Assembly (NCBI RefSeq): GCF_003953935.1
Contig: NZ_RXLQ01000001.1
Coordinates: 470,121 to 534,120 of the forward strand
Reading direction: 5' to 3'
Origin: Massilia atriviolacea
GTDB taxonomy: Bacteria > Pseudomonadota > Gammaproteobacteria > Burkholderiales > Burkholderiaceae_D
Length of the DNA: 64,000 nucleotides
Shown here piece after piece: positions 36,940 to 45,270 of the stretch. A program made the translations under genes and the position numbers. The notes beneath the pieces are model-generated. The model ran no database searches, was not told the DNA's origin, and was given only the letters and a program-made list of their open reading frames with translations. Positions within the stretch are counted from its first letter, which is position 1. Every line of letters begins with the position of its first letter.

Positions 36940-37473
36940 TTACGCTCCGGAGAGATAATTGTTCTTCACCCGCACATAATGCTCGGCCGAGTATCTGAGG
37001 AAGGCCGATTCTTCCTCCGTCAGCGCGCGCACCTTGCGCACCGGGCGGCCGACATACAAAAAGCCGCTTTCCAGCACTTTGCCAGGCGGCACCAGGCTGC
37101 CCGCACCGACCATTACCCGCGATGAAATGACGGCATCGTCCATCACGATGGCGCCCATCCCGACCAGGCATTCGTCGCCGATGGTACATCCGTGCAGGAT
37201 CGCGTTATGCCCGATGGTGACGTAGTCGCCGATGACCAGCGGCGAGCCGAGCGGCTTGCCGGGATGCTTGTGCGAGACATGGCACATCACGAAATCCTGG
37301 ATATTCGAGCAGCGCCCGACCACGATGCGATTGACGTCGCCGCGCACCACCGCATTGCACCAGATTGATGAATCCTCACCCAGGGTCACCTCGCCGATGA
37401 CTTGCGCCGAAGGATGGATATAGGTCTGCCCGCCGATACGCGGGTGGGAACCGAGGTAGGAAGTCAGTGCCAT
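36940..37473 (-). CDS. Gamma-carbonic anhydrase family protein
   Basis: The 177-residue left-handed beta-helix protein shares one base with the dehydratase stop (TGATG), which sets the start at 37473. Hexapeptide repeats run through residues 15-140, and the metal-binding histidines are visible in MCHVSHKH and GHNAILHGC. Family members (YrdA/CaiE type) may be zinc or iron carbonic anhydrases or inactive homologues. Here it is the third gene of a regulator-dehydratase operon. Confidence 0.88.
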   Translation of the reverse strand: MALTSYLGSHPRIGGQTYIHPSAQVIGEVTLGEDSSIWCNAVVRGDVNRIVVGRCSNIQDFVMCHVSHKHPGKPLGSPLVIGDYVTIGHNAILHGCTIGDECLVGMGAIVMDDAVISSRVMVGAGSLVPPGKVLESGFLYVGRPVRKVRALTEEESAFLRYSAEHYVRVKNNYLSGA

Positions 37474-38444
37474 CAGGCCGCCTTCTGGATCAGCATCGCC
37501 ATGCGCTGCAGGTCGATATTGCCGCCCGAGAGAATCACCCCGACGCGCTTGTTCCTGAAGTCGTAGCGCGGATTGAGCGCCACCGCCGCGCCCAGGCAAC
37601 CGGACGGCTCCACGGTGATTTTCATGTGGCCGGCGAAAAACGTCATCGCCTCGACCAGTTCGGCGTCGGACACGGTCAGAATATCGTCGACCCGCTCGCG
37701 GATGACGGCAAAGGTGTGCTGGCCCAGGTGCTGGGTCTGGGCGCCGTCGGCGATGGTGTCGGGCGTGGCGATGTGGACGATCTCGCCGCTGCGGAAACTG
37801 CGCTGGCCGTCGTTGCCCGCCTCCGGCTCCACGCCGAACACGCGGCAGTCCGGGTTCATGGCCTTGGCGGCGGTCGCGCAGCCGGACAGCAGGCCGCCGC
37901 CGCCGAGCGGCACCAGCAGGACGTCGAGCGGGCCGGCGTCTTCGATCAGTTCCTTGGCGGCGGTGCCCTGCCCGGCCATCACGTGCACGTGGTCGTAGGG
38001 CGGAATCAGGGTCAGGCCGCGCTCGGCCGCCAGCGCCCTGCCGATCGCTTCGCGGTCTTCGGTGTAGCGGTCGTAGGTGACGACCTCGGCGCCGTAGCCG
38101 CGCGTGGCCGCCACCTTGATCGCCGGCGCGTCGAGCGGCATCACGATCACCGCCTTGATGCCCAGCAGTCTGGCCGCCAGCGCGATGCCCTGAGCGTGGT
38201 TGCCGGACGAGAAAGTGACGACGCCGCAGGCGCGCTGCTCCGGCGAAAACTGCGCCAGCGCGTTGTAGGCGCCGCGCATCTTGAAGGCGCCGGTGCGCTG
38301 CAGATTCTCGCACTTGAAGAAGATCTGGGCGCCGCTGCGCTCGTTGGCGGTGGTCGAGGTCAGCACGGGCGTGCGGTGGACTGCGGCGGCGATGCGCTCG
38401 TGCGCCCGCGCCACATCGTCGAAGGAAATGGGAAGCTGGATCAT
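37473..38444 (-). CDS. Threonine/serine dehydratase, PLP-dependent
   Basis: The 323-residue fold-type II enzyme has its PLP lysine in GAFKMRGA (Lys55), the substrate loop SSGNHAQG near 79-86 and the phosphate-binding GGGGL at 181-185. It lacks the C-terminal regulatory ACT domains of biosynthetic IlvA, so it fits catabolic threonine dehydratases, serine racemases or hydroxyaspartate ammonia-lyases. It overlaps the regulator gene by ATGA and the gamma-carbonic anhydrase by one base. Confidence 0.9.
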   Translation of the reverse strand: MIQLPISFDDVARAHERIAAAVHRTPVLTSTTANERSGAQIFFKCENLQRTGAFKMRGAYNALAQFSPEQRACGVVTFSSGNHAQGIALAARLLGIKAVIVMPLDAPAIKVAATRGYGAEVVTYDRYTEDREAIGRALAAERGLTLIPPYDHVHVMAGQGTAAKELIEDAGPLDVLLVPLGGGGLLSGCATAAKAMNPDCRVFGVEPEAGNDGQRSFRSGEIVHIATPDTIADGAQTQHLGQHTFAVIRERVDDILTVSDAELVEAMTFFAGHMKITVEPSGCLGAAVALNPRYDFRNKRVGVILSGGNIDLQRMAMLIQKAA

Positions 38445-39085
38445 GGCGATGGATCTTTCTGTGGAAGATAGGAATAGACGGTGGGCCGGGCGACGCCGAG
38501 CATGCTCGCCACGACCGCCTGGGCGTTTTTCAGGTCCATCAGGCCGGCGTTGGCCAGTTGATGCACGGCGTCGCGGCGCTGGGCGGGCGTGAGGGTGTGC
38601 GGTGTCTTGTTAAGCCGGCCGGCGAAGGCGTCGAGCGCGGCGCGCAGTTCGTCGAGGCGCGGGGCGGCCAGCGTTTCACGGATGGGCATGTCCGCCGGCT
38701 GGGTTTGCGCGAGCTGCGACAGGCTGGCGGCGACGCTGGTCAGCATGGAAATGTCCACGTTCATGCACAGCGCGGCCACGTATTCGCCGGCGCTGTTGCG
38801 CAAGCCGATCGAGGTGCTTTTTGCCGGACGGCCGTCGGGAAACTGGTTGGGGTAGTTCTGCAGGATGTCCGGAAAGCCGGGATCGGTGATCCGCGCCATG
38901 CCGATCTCGGTGGTCGGATCGCCCACTTCGCGGCCGGACAGGCTGTTCGAGATCGCGACGATGGACGAGGCCGGTCGGGTGAGGTCGTGCAGCACGACTT
39001 CCACCATGGGCGCCAGGGTGCGGCCGAGCGCTTCGACAATCTTCTTGCCTTCGCGTAGGAGTAGTTCGTTTTCGGTGATCGTCAT
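38441..39085 (-). CDS. YheO-type PAS/HTH transcriptional regulator
   Basis: The 214-residue protein from ATG 39085 has a YheO-like PAS domain (VVLHDLTRPASSIVAISN, GRPAKSTSIGLRN) and a C-terminal HTH (VHQLANAGLMDLKNAQAVVASMLGVARPTVYSYL, in part). Pseudomonas DauR, which controls D-arginine catabolism, has the same architecture, so an amino-acid-derived inducer is likely. In-frame ATGs at 39094 and 39112 are possible, but they lie inside the promoter/palindrome; 39085 fits a nearly leaderless message. The downstream dehydratase is probably its target. Confidence 0.88.
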   Translation of the reverse strand: MTITENELLLREGKKIVEALGRTLAPMVEVVLHDLTRPASSIVAISNSLSGREVGDPTTEIGMARITDPGFPDILQNYPNQFPDGRPAKSTSIGLRNSAGEYVAALCMNVDISMLTSVAASLSQLAQTQPADMPIRETLAAPRLDELRAALDAFAGRLNKTPHTLTPAQRRDAVHQLANAGLMDLKNAQAVVASMLGVARPTVYSYLPQKDPSP

Positions 39086-39120
39086 GGATGACATTATGTC
39101 AGACTTCGACATAATGTCAA
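39083..39120 (-). promoter_or_regulatory. Autoregulated promoter with paired palindromes
   Basis: On the minus strand TTGACA (39115-39120) and CATAAT (39093-39098) are 16 bp apart, a near-consensus sigma-70 promoter. GACATTATGTC (39090-39100) and GACATAATGTC (39108-39118) are each palindromic and mutually inverted, with centres 18 bp apart, so they cover both promoter elements. The transcript would begin at about 39085-39087, at the ATG itself. Confidence 0.75.
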
Positions 39121-39534
39121 TCTCTGTGCCAGGTTTGGCCCTACTGCAAGGCGCAACTGCCCTCGCCACCGTTATTCCCTTGGAGCCAGATAGCCAAAAC
39201 TGCGCGGTAACACAGCGTCCTGGCGGACGGTGTATTTGCATTACCCACACCGCAATCACCTGCCGCTGAAGTCAAGGGCATTCCTTGATTTTATCCGCGC
39301 ACAAATATGCCGCAACATGCCTCGGGTGCGATTCGCATAGTGCCAGCGGGACCTTTTAGTTGCCGCCAATTAAGCGAAGTTAAATCGGACATAAACCAAT
39401 CTGCATATCCGATCGAGCTCCGGCGCTAATTCTCAAAAAGTTATGAATTAATAAACGCCATCATGTTGTATTTACGTTGAAACAGTCATAATGGGCGAGG
39501 CACCCTTTCACCTTTTCCACGAACACTTAAGGGC
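39121..39534. other. Gene-free AT-rich spacer
   Basis: No supported gene lies here. Base composition drops from the GC-rich background to AT-rich, especially from about 39360. A possible promoter for the HTH gene is TTGTAT, 15 bp, then CATAAT (39465-39492 area). The rest shows no clear repeat or RNA. Confidence 0.5.
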
Positions 39535-39831
39535 ATGATGTCGCGTCAGCAGAACAAAAAACTCACGACGCGCGAGACTCAGATTCTTGAGTTGCTTGGC
39601 CAAGGACTAGATACCCGACACATCGCCGCCATACTCGATATAGCGTACTACACGGTACGCAAACACCGCTCAAACATACTTATCAAACTGCAGCTAAACA
39701 CGGCCGCACAATTAGCGTGCGTTGCGGTCCAGACAGCTTTGTTTCCTCCCTCAGCGCCCACATCCGCATCCGCATCAAAATTAATAAATAACAACACGGA
39801 ATCAGCATCCCGGATACGTGGGCCGCCCTGA
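39535..39831 (+). CDS. LuxR-type HTH protein, first half of a possible tandem-HTH gene
   Basis: This 98-residue frame, with AAGG upstream of a double ATG, encodes a full LuxR/GerE HTH: LTTRETQILELLGQGL, then TRHIAAILDIAYYTVRKHRS. It lacks any receiver or ligand domain, so it is a stand-alone HTH. The C-terminal tail (PPSAPTSASASK) is linker-like. The stop at 39829-39831 is directly joined to another LuxR HTH frame in the -1 frame, suggesting the two were one gene. GC is lower than the neighbourhood. Confidence 0.7.
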   Translation: MMSRQQNKKLTTRETQILELLGQGLDTRHIAAILDIAYYTVRKHRSNILIKLQLNTAAQLACVAVQTALFPPSAPTSASASKLINNNTESASRIRGPP

Positions 39832-40022
39832 CGCCTCGACAACGTGAAGTTGCAAACCATGTCGTACGAGGGCTTACCAGCAAACAGATTGCTCGATATA
39901 TGGCGATCAGCCACCAAACCGTTGCCGTGCACCGCCGTTCAATCTTTCGCGCATTTGCGGTACATAGCGTGGCTGAGCTAGCCATTCGGCTACGCTCGGA
40001 AACAACTACCCTATTGGAGTGA
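39828..40022 (+). pseudogene. Second LuxR-type HTH in the -1 frame, no canonical start
   Basis: The frame is open from 39792 to the TGA at 40020-40022 and encodes TPRQREVANHVVRGLTSKQI, then ARYMAISHQTVAVHRRSIF and AVHSVAELAIRL, a complete LuxR-type HTH. No ATG, GTG or TTG precedes the domain. A CTG at 39828 overlaps the previous stop as CTGA and could be used by coupling. Alternatives are a frameshift mutation or sequence error splitting a two-HTH protein, or ribosomal frameshifting, though no classical slippery heptamer is seen. Confidence 0.6.
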
Positions 40023-40093
40023 TTACAATATAAACAGAGCAAGTTTATCTTGGAACTACGCCGCAATTATGCGGCGCTTTCAAGGAGATGAGC

Positions 40094-41065
40094 ATGTCTG
40101 CCGAAACCATCACTGTTTACATCGATCCAACCCAACTGACCAACCAGCAGAACAATAATTACAGCCTCTATCTGGCCAAAATGGTTAACGGCCAATACAC
40201 CGTCATCTGGCAGTCCCTCGGCCCCATTGCGACGGCAAGCAGCCCGAGCTATGAGTACGAAAACAATTTTCAAATCTCGGTGCCATCCTACCAAGTCAAT
40301 TATGGGACGGTGACCGAGGTCGATGGATCGGTAACATTCAGTGCTGGTGGCAAACCGGTGACGATGAACCTGGGGCAGACGGTGAGCCTCAGCTCCGGCG
40401 GGGAGTTTTCGTCCCCCGCCAATGGCGGGACGGCTGGAACCTTAACCGTTAACAACTCTCTTGCCCGCAATCCGCATGAAATTCTTAGCGATATGGCCGG
40501 CAACACAATTTTCGTCAATACCGCGAGCGGCATGGACATCGGCCAGGCAGTACTCACCCCGATCGATCAGTATCAGTTATGGTTTGGCAATCTGCAAGAT
40601 ACCGGCACGATCATTGCGAACAATGTCAGCAATGCAGGCGTTGTTACGTTCTCCGGATCCAGCACCGAGGTCATCAGCTATACGGAGGCTGGCGCCTGGG
40701 AAAGCGGCCCCCTCGCGTCGCGCGACCTGATACTCGATCCGGCCATCAGGGCGGCATCCAATGTGGTGGTTTATGCAGCCACCTTTACAACTGCGCTTAC
40801 CGTCGTTGCCGTAACCTTTCTCCTGAATGAATTGATCGGCAAGTTCGAGACATTGCGGCCGACGTCGATCACCGCGCAAAGTGGTTCAAAAAAGCTCACA
40901 CTCACATTCAGCCAAAGCCGTTCGCAATTTTCGGCAGTCTCTCCTGCCGCATACGATGCAGCGATTAACAAGGCATTGACGAAATTATCGCAGGCGAAGG
41001 ATTCGCCGATTGCACGTAACGCCTGGAAGCTGAACGGCCCGGAAGTCCGGGTAAACTTCGACTAG
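40094..41065 (+). CDS. Unrecognised protein with one hydrophobic segment
   Basis: The ATG at 40094 is preferred over 40088 because AAGGAG ends 6 bases upstream of it; this gives 323 residues. The first 215 residues are Ser/Thr/Asn/Gly-rich and beta-like, with no signal peptide. A hydrophobic stretch near residues 220-245 (VVVYAATFTTALTVVAVTFLL) could be a membrane helix, followed by a basic C-terminus (SGSKKLTLTFSQSRSQF). I recognise no family. It sits 71 bp after the LuxR-type HTH frames in the same AT-richer patch, so those may control it. The composition suggests acquisition by transfer. Confidence 0.7.
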   Translation: MSAETITVYIDPTQLTNQQNNNYSLYLAKMVNGQYTVIWQSLGPIATASSPSYEYENNFQISVPSYQVNYGTVTEVDGSVTFSAGGKPVTMNLGQTVSLSSGGEFSSPANGGTAGTLTVNNSLARNPHEILSDMAGNTIFVNTASGMDIGQAVLTPIDQYQLWFGNLQDTGTIIANNVSNAGVVTFSGSSTEVISYTEAGAWESGPLASRDLILDPAIRAASNVVVYAATFTTALTVVAVTFLLNELIGKFETLRPTSITAQSGSKKLTLTFSQSRSQFSAVSPAAYDAAINKALTKLSQAKDSPIARNAWKLNGPEVRVNFD

Positions 41066-41152
41066 TAACGTCGATCATCGGCGGTTGACACTCACGCTTC
41101 CGGATTGAAAACGAGATGGCCGCCATGTTGCCTTGAACGTGACACGCTCCAA

Positions 41153-41180
41153 ACGAAGTCGGCTACCCGGCCGACTTCGT
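41153..41180. terminator. Strong hairpin after the unknown gene
   Basis: A perfect 11-bp stem (ACGAAGTCGGC and GCCGACTTCGT) with the loop TACCCG lies 88 bp after the stop of the unknown gene and beyond the end of the TetR gene. No T run follows, so termination is plausible but not certain. Confidence 0.5.
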
Positions 41181-41307
41181 CATTGCGGCGCCAAAGAAAG
41201 GATGCGCAACATCGAGCGCGACGCTGCGCACCATAGGTCGATAGATGGCATAGGTAGTGGCGGTCCGGACTGATATCGCGGGCGGCAGGCGCCAGCGAAA
41301 GTGAAAC

Positions 41308-41850
41308 CTACCCTTTGCGCGGCGGCGTCAGCAACTGCACCACCGTGCCGATTTCGGCCTCGCTCATTTCGGGCGCGCCAATGGCGGCGTGTCCGATGAA
41401 GGCGCAGTAGTTCCAGCGTGCGATCACCGGCGCCTGATCGGCCGGCCAGCCGATATCGGTCAGCAGCCTGGCGACGTAATCGACCCGCTTGCGGTCGACC
41501 CGCTCCTGCACTTCCCTGACCTGCTCGTTGGTCATCGACCAGGCGCGGATCGCCCGGCCCAAGGTGAACAGGTGCGGCGGCCCACCCGTGAACAGCTTGG
41601 CGAGTTTGCTGGCGACATCCACATCCTGCTGGTCGACAATATCCATCACCTGCTGGGTGTGCACCTGCTCCCACTCTTCCAGCAGCGCGGATTGGTAGTC
41701 TTCCAGATTCTTGAAGTGCCAGTAAAAACTGCCCTTGGTGACCCCCATCTTTTGCGCGATCGTCATGATGCGCAAACCTTCGGGGCCGTCGTCGGCAAGT
41801 GCCTGCAAGCCGGCGCCGAGCCAGCTCTGTCTGTTCTTTTTATCGTCCAT
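41308..41850 (-). CDS. TetR/AcrR-family regulator
   Basis: From ATG 41850 the protein has 180 residues. The N-terminal HTH is clear: MTIAQKMGVTKGSFYWHFKNLEDY. The rest is the variable ligand-binding helical bundle. Seven more N-terminal residues are possible from 41871. It is transcribed in the same direction as the upstream beta-lactamase-like gene, 60-80 bp apart, and may control it. Whether it binds the sites near the acyl-CoA genes is unknown. Confidence 0.85.
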   Translation of the reverse strand: MDDKKNRQSWLGAGLQALADDGPEGLRIMTIAQKMGVTKGSFYWHFKNLEDYQSALLEEWEQVHTQQVMDIVDQQDVDVASKLAKLFTGGPPHLFTLGRAIRAWSMTNEQVREVQERVDRKRVDYVARLLTDIGWPADQAPVIARWNYCAFIGHAAIGAPEMSEAEIGTVVQLLTPPRKG

Positions 41851-41931
41851 ATCGTTATCATACCGAATCACATTGACAACTCCAATGCTTGACGTAAAGC
41901 CAACCCGACGCTCCCACCCCTCTGGTGCGAT

Positions 41932-43302
41932 CTATTCGAGGCGCAGTTTCAGTACATCGACGACGCCGTCCTTGCCGAAGCCGATGTTCACCAGCACCGC
42001 AGTGTCGGCGTAGTTGACCCGATAACGGTAGCGCCGCTTTTCTCCCTCGGTCTCGCGCGCGAGTGCCTCGACCGATTGCACAGCGCCCCATTCGCGGCCT
42101 TCCGATGCCAGCATTTTCAGGAATGCCGGCGAAAACTGCTTGTTGACGCTGGCGTCCAGCCCCGCGGGCAACACGCCGCCGGCCAGCTGTTCGACCAGCT
42201 CGCGCACGCGCGTGTTGACGGCCGGTTCGGTTTCCGCAATCGCTACCGCCAGCTTGCGCGCCAGCGCCGGCTCGTAATGGGCCGCGATCAGATCGGCAAA
42301 CCTGTTCGGGCGGGCCGCCGCCGAATTGGCGAGCACCACGACCGTCAGCTTGTCATCCACATAGCGCACGAAATCGGCTTTGAATCCCTGCCATGCACCG
42401 CCATGGCCGATCACGCGGTGCCCGTTGCGCGAATCGAGCTGCCAGCCCAGGCCATATTGCGCGGTCTTGCCATCGTTGAGTTTTGCCGGCGTCCAGCTCG
42501 CTTCGCGCACGCGCGCGTTAAGGATCTTGTCGTCGTACAGCGCCAGATCCCACAGCGCCAGGTCGCGCGCGGTCAGGTACAGGCTGCCGTCGGCGGTGGT
42601 GTTCAGGCGCGGCGCCACCCATTGCTGGTTCTTCAGGACGCCATCGATGCGCTCGTAGCCACGGGCGCGGTGCGGGATGATGTCGCTTTCGCTGATGACC
42701 CGCGTGCTCATGCCCAGCGGCGCAAAAATGCGCTCGCGTAGCTGGTCGCCGTAGAACTTGCCGCCGACCTTGTTGCAGATGAAGCCCAGCAAGTGGTAGC
42801 CCATATTGCTGTACGACCACTTCTCACCGGGCGCGGACAGGACCGGGATGGCCGCTTCCAGTGCGATCAGTTCCTCGTCCGTGTAATCCTTGCGCATGTC
42901 CAGCTTCGCGTAGGGGTCGCCCAGGCCGGACGTGTGGGTCAGCAAGTGGCGGATCGTGATCTTTTGCCATGCCCTGGGGGTCTTGGCCAGGTGGCGCGAG
43001 ATGGGATCGTCGAGCGAGAGCTTGCCGTCTTCCGCGAGCAGCATCACCAGCGCGGCCGTGAACGTCTTGCCGACGGAGCCGGACTGGAAAACGGTCTGCG
43101 GCGTCACCCGCACGCCGTTTTCGACATCGGCGTCGCCATACCCCATTTCCTTGACGATCTTGCCATCCTTGACGACGGCGATGCCGAGACCGGGCACTTT
43201 GCCGCGTTTCATCTCGGCGACGATGGCGTCATCGAGCGGATCGGCCTGCACGGAGGTGGCGCCGACCAGGGCGGCAAACAGAAACACGAAGCTAACGCGC
43301 AT
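41932..43302 (-). CDS. Secreted serine hydrolase, class C beta-lactamase-like
   Basis: The 456-residue protein has a signal peptide ending at VQA (residue 20). The active-site motifs of the penicillin-binding-protein/class C family are present: SVGK at residues 76-79, YSN at 164-166 and HGG in VIGHGGAWQGF near residue 315. A C-terminal domain of about 100 residues follows. Such proteins include esterases, D-aminopeptidases and DD-peptidases; true beta-lactamase activity is not implied. Confidence 0.88.
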   Translation of the reverse strand: MRVSFVFLFAALVGATSVQADPLDDAIVAEMKRGKVPGLGIAVVKDGKIVKEMGYGDADVENGVRVTPQTVFQSGSVGKTFTAALVMLLAEDGKLSLDDPISRHLAKTPRAWQKITIRHLLTHTSGLGDPYAKLDMRKDYTDEELIALEAAIPVLSAPGEKWSYSNMGYHLLGFICNKVGGKFYGDQLRERIFAPLGMSTRVISESDIIPHRARGYERIDGVLKNQQWVAPRLNTTADGSLYLTARDLALWDLALYDDKILNARVREASWTPAKLNDGKTAQYGLGWQLDSRNGHRVIGHGGAWQGFKADFVRYVDDKLTVVVLANSAAARPNRFADLIAAHYEPALARKLAVAIAETEPAVNTRVRELVEQLAGGVLPAGLDASVNKQFSPAFLKMLASEGREWGAVQSVEALARETEGEKRRYRYRVNYADTAVLVNIGFGKDGVVDVLKLRLE

Positions 43303-43344
43303 GGATTGTCCTTTTAGAATTGTTTTCCTATGGACATTCTACCG

Positions 43345-43635
43345 TCAGTCGGCGTACAAGCGGTCGGCAATCGCTTTCAGGCCTTGGTCCGGGATGAATT
43401 GCTCGGACACCGTCAGGATGGCATGCAGATTGCGCTTGAGCTCATCGGCTGGAAGTGCGCCGTCCCGCAGCGCCGTCTGCAGCAGGTGCAGGGCCATGTC
43501 GGCGAGGAGAATTCTCTGCTTTTCCGCCCAGGCCGCTTGGCCGCGCGTTGCCGGGTTATCGCGGTAGGCCGACTCGGTGAGCTCGTGCGCCTTGCGTCCC
43601 CCATCCAGAATTTCCTTCCTGGTCGCTTCATCCAT
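43345..43635 (-). CDS. Small hypothetical protein
   Basis: The ATG at 43635 is chosen because AAAGG is 10 bases upstream; the TTG at 43644 is too close to it. The 96-residue product is helical and charged (ADELKRNLHAILTVSEQFI) with no signal peptide. The family is not recognised. It lies 42 bp upstream of the serine hydrolase on the same strand, and its 3' end is within that gene's promoter region. Confidence 0.5.
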   Translation of the reverse strand: MDEATRKEILDGGRKAHELTESAYRDNPATRGQAAWAEKQRILLADMALHLLQTALRDGALPADELKRNLHAILTVSEQFIPDQGLKAIADRLYAD

Positions 43636-43722
43636 CGCACGCAAGCCTTTTCAATTTTGGTGATACATTGCAATTTAAGCAGGATACCCTGCTTCTTAAA
43701 ATCTTTCATGGATGAAAAACGC

Positions 43723-44175
43723 ATGAGCACTATTCAGATTCGACAGGCCGTACTTGCCGATCTCGACGCATTGTCAGTTTTGTTCGACGGCTACCGCCAG
43801 TTCTACGAACGCGAAAGCGATGTGGCGGCCGCGAAGCAGTTTCTGACAGACCGGTTTAATCACGGCGAGTCGGTCGTGTTTATCGCGCATGACGGCACCG
43901 AGCCTGTCGGGTTTGCCCAGTTATACCCGAGCTTTTCGAGTGTGTCGCTCGGGCGGATTTATATCGTCAACGATCTGTTCGTGAATGCGGCGGGGCGGCG
44001 CAAGGGCGTCGGTGCCGGGCTGCTTTCCGCTTCCATCGATTTTGCGAAGACGGTTGGGGCAATCCGTCTTGCGCTGTCGACCGCGCATACCAACGCGAAC
44101 GCGCAAGCGCTATATGAAGCGAAAGGGTGGACGCGCGACGACGACTTCTTCTACGTCTACCCCCTTCCGGCATAA
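43723..44175 (+). CDS. GNAT N-acetyltransferase
   Basis: The 150-residue protein (155 from the upstream ATG at 43708) starts with STIQIRQAVLADLDALSVLF, the usual GNAT opening. It has the LNDLFV-like IVNDLFVNAAGRRKGVGAGLL acetyl-CoA loop and ends with ALYEAKGWTRDDDFFYVYPL. This order resembles YhhY/PseH-like small-molecule acetyltransferases. The acceptor is unknown. The gene stands alone on the plus strand. Confidence 0.82.
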   Translation: MSTIQIRQAVLADLDALSVLFDGYRQFYERESDVAAAKQFLTDRFNHGESVVFIAHDGTEPVGFAQLYPSFSSVSLGRIYIVNDLFVNAAGRRKGVGAGLLSASIDFAKTVGAIRLALSTAHTNANAQALYEAKGWTRDDDFFYVYPLPA

Positions 44176-44202
44176 CCGCCCGCTTTTTTTCTGCGCGGAC
44201 TG

Positions 44203-44652
44203 TCAGCCGCCCCAAGGCGGCGACGCGTCCAGGGTGGCATTGTCGCTGTGGCCGTCGCTGACGGCTCGCAAGGCGCGCACGAAATCATCGAGCTGCGCCG
44301 GTTCGGTGGTCAGATATAAAGTGCTTTCGCGAGCGACATGCTTCTTGCCGAAATCGATATACTCTGACTGAGCAACGACAGTGATGTACAGCCGTCCCCC
44401 ATCCTGAAAATGCAGCCGGGCATGAAATGCGCCGGACGCATATTCAGGGCCGAATTGCCCGAATCGCAGGTCGTAGATGCCACCATGGACCTGATGCCTA
44501 AACTGGTCCAATCCTGCGACGACATCCTTCAGTTTGCGATGTCCTGCATACACCTTGTTACTGAATGTCGACGTGCCATCGCTCACCACGATATGTAGCT
44601 CAACCATATCGTCATCGATCCATAGCTTGTCAACACTGATTTTTGCGTCCAT
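44203..44652 (-). CDS. Hypothetical protein, beta-rich
   Basis: The ATG at 44652 has AAAGG 6 bases upstream. The 149-residue product is acidic, soluble and rich in alternating beta-strand sequence (VELHIVVSDGTSTFSNKVY, RLYITVVAQSEYIDF). It has no signal peptide or known motif. Size and composition recall single-domain immunity-type proteins, but no toxin gene is adjacent, so I do not propose that role. It converges with the acetyltransferase gene. Confidence 0.55.
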   Translation of the reverse strand: MDAKISVDKLWIDDDMVELHIVVSDGTSTFSNKVYAGHRKLKDVVAGLDQFRHQVHGGIYDLRFGQFGPEYASGAFHARLHFQDGGRLYITVVAQSEYIDFGKKHVARESTLYLTTEPAQLDDFVRALRAVSDGHSDNATLDASPPWGG

Positions 44653-44737
44653 ATTTAACCTTTGTTAGTACGATGATCGCTGCCCCTTGCAGGCAGGTGT
44701 CCGGGTCTTTTTGCTGCATCGGCAAGCCGAAGCGGTG

Positions 44738-45268
44738 TCAGGCGCGCTCAATCCCGATCCGTTTCCAGTACAACAGCGTGCCCGTCAGGCCGCCATGCGG
44801 CTTGAGCGCGTAGTCGGGGATTTCCCCGGTCAGGGTGAAGCCGTGTTTCTCGTAGAGCCCGGCCGCGCCGCCCTCGCTGGCGGTGTCGAGCACCAGCAAG
44901 GTCTTTCCCCGCTCCACGGCAGCCGCTTCAGCCTCCCGCAGCAAGGCCGCCGCGATCCCGCGCCCACGGTAGCGCGGCAAGGTCATCATCTTGGCGATTT
45001 CCGCGCGGTGCGGCTGGTTGGGCGGACAGTCGAGCAGCAGGCTCACCGTTGCCGCCAGCGTAGCGCCGTCGAACGCGCCATACACGATGCGCTGGCCATC
45101 GGCCGCCGCCTGCAGCGCGCGCTCCCAGAAGGCGCGCCCTTGCGCCTTGTCGAGCGGGTGCATGAAGCCGACCGAGCCGCCTTGCGCGACCACCTCGGCC
45201 AGCAGTGCCGCAAGGGTGTCGATCAGCGCCGGCGTGGCCGACAGGGGACGAATGTGAATGCCGGACAT
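44738..45268 (-). CDS. GNAT N-acetyltransferase
   Basis: The start at 45268, 2 bp after the regulator stop, gives 176 residues. It opens with IHIRPLSATPALIDTL and has the acetyl-CoA loop MTLPRYRGRGIAAALL and the C-terminal GAAGLYEKHGFTLTGEIPDYAL. The neighbouring XRE-cupin regulator probably controls it. The substrate is unknown. Confidence 0.85.
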   Translation of the reverse strand: MSGIHIRPLSATPALIDTLAALLAEVVAQGGSVGFMHPLDKAQGRAFWERALQAAADGQRIVYGAFDGATLAATVSLLLDCPPNQPHRAEIAKMMTLPRYRGRGIAAALLREAEAAAVERGKTLLVLDTASEGGAAGLYEKHGFTLTGEIPDYALKPHGGLTGTLLYWKRIGIERA

Positions 45269-45270
45269 GC

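Noticed and set aside
39792-39831. Programmed -1 ribosomal frameshift between the two LuxR HTH frames
   Set aside because: No X XXY YYZ slippery heptamer or clear downstream structure was seen; mutation, error or coupled start is simpler.
44208-44223. GCCGCC-CCAA-GGCGGC hairpin as terminator
   Set aside because: It lies within the last codons of the minus-strand hypothetical gene and lacks a suitable T tract.
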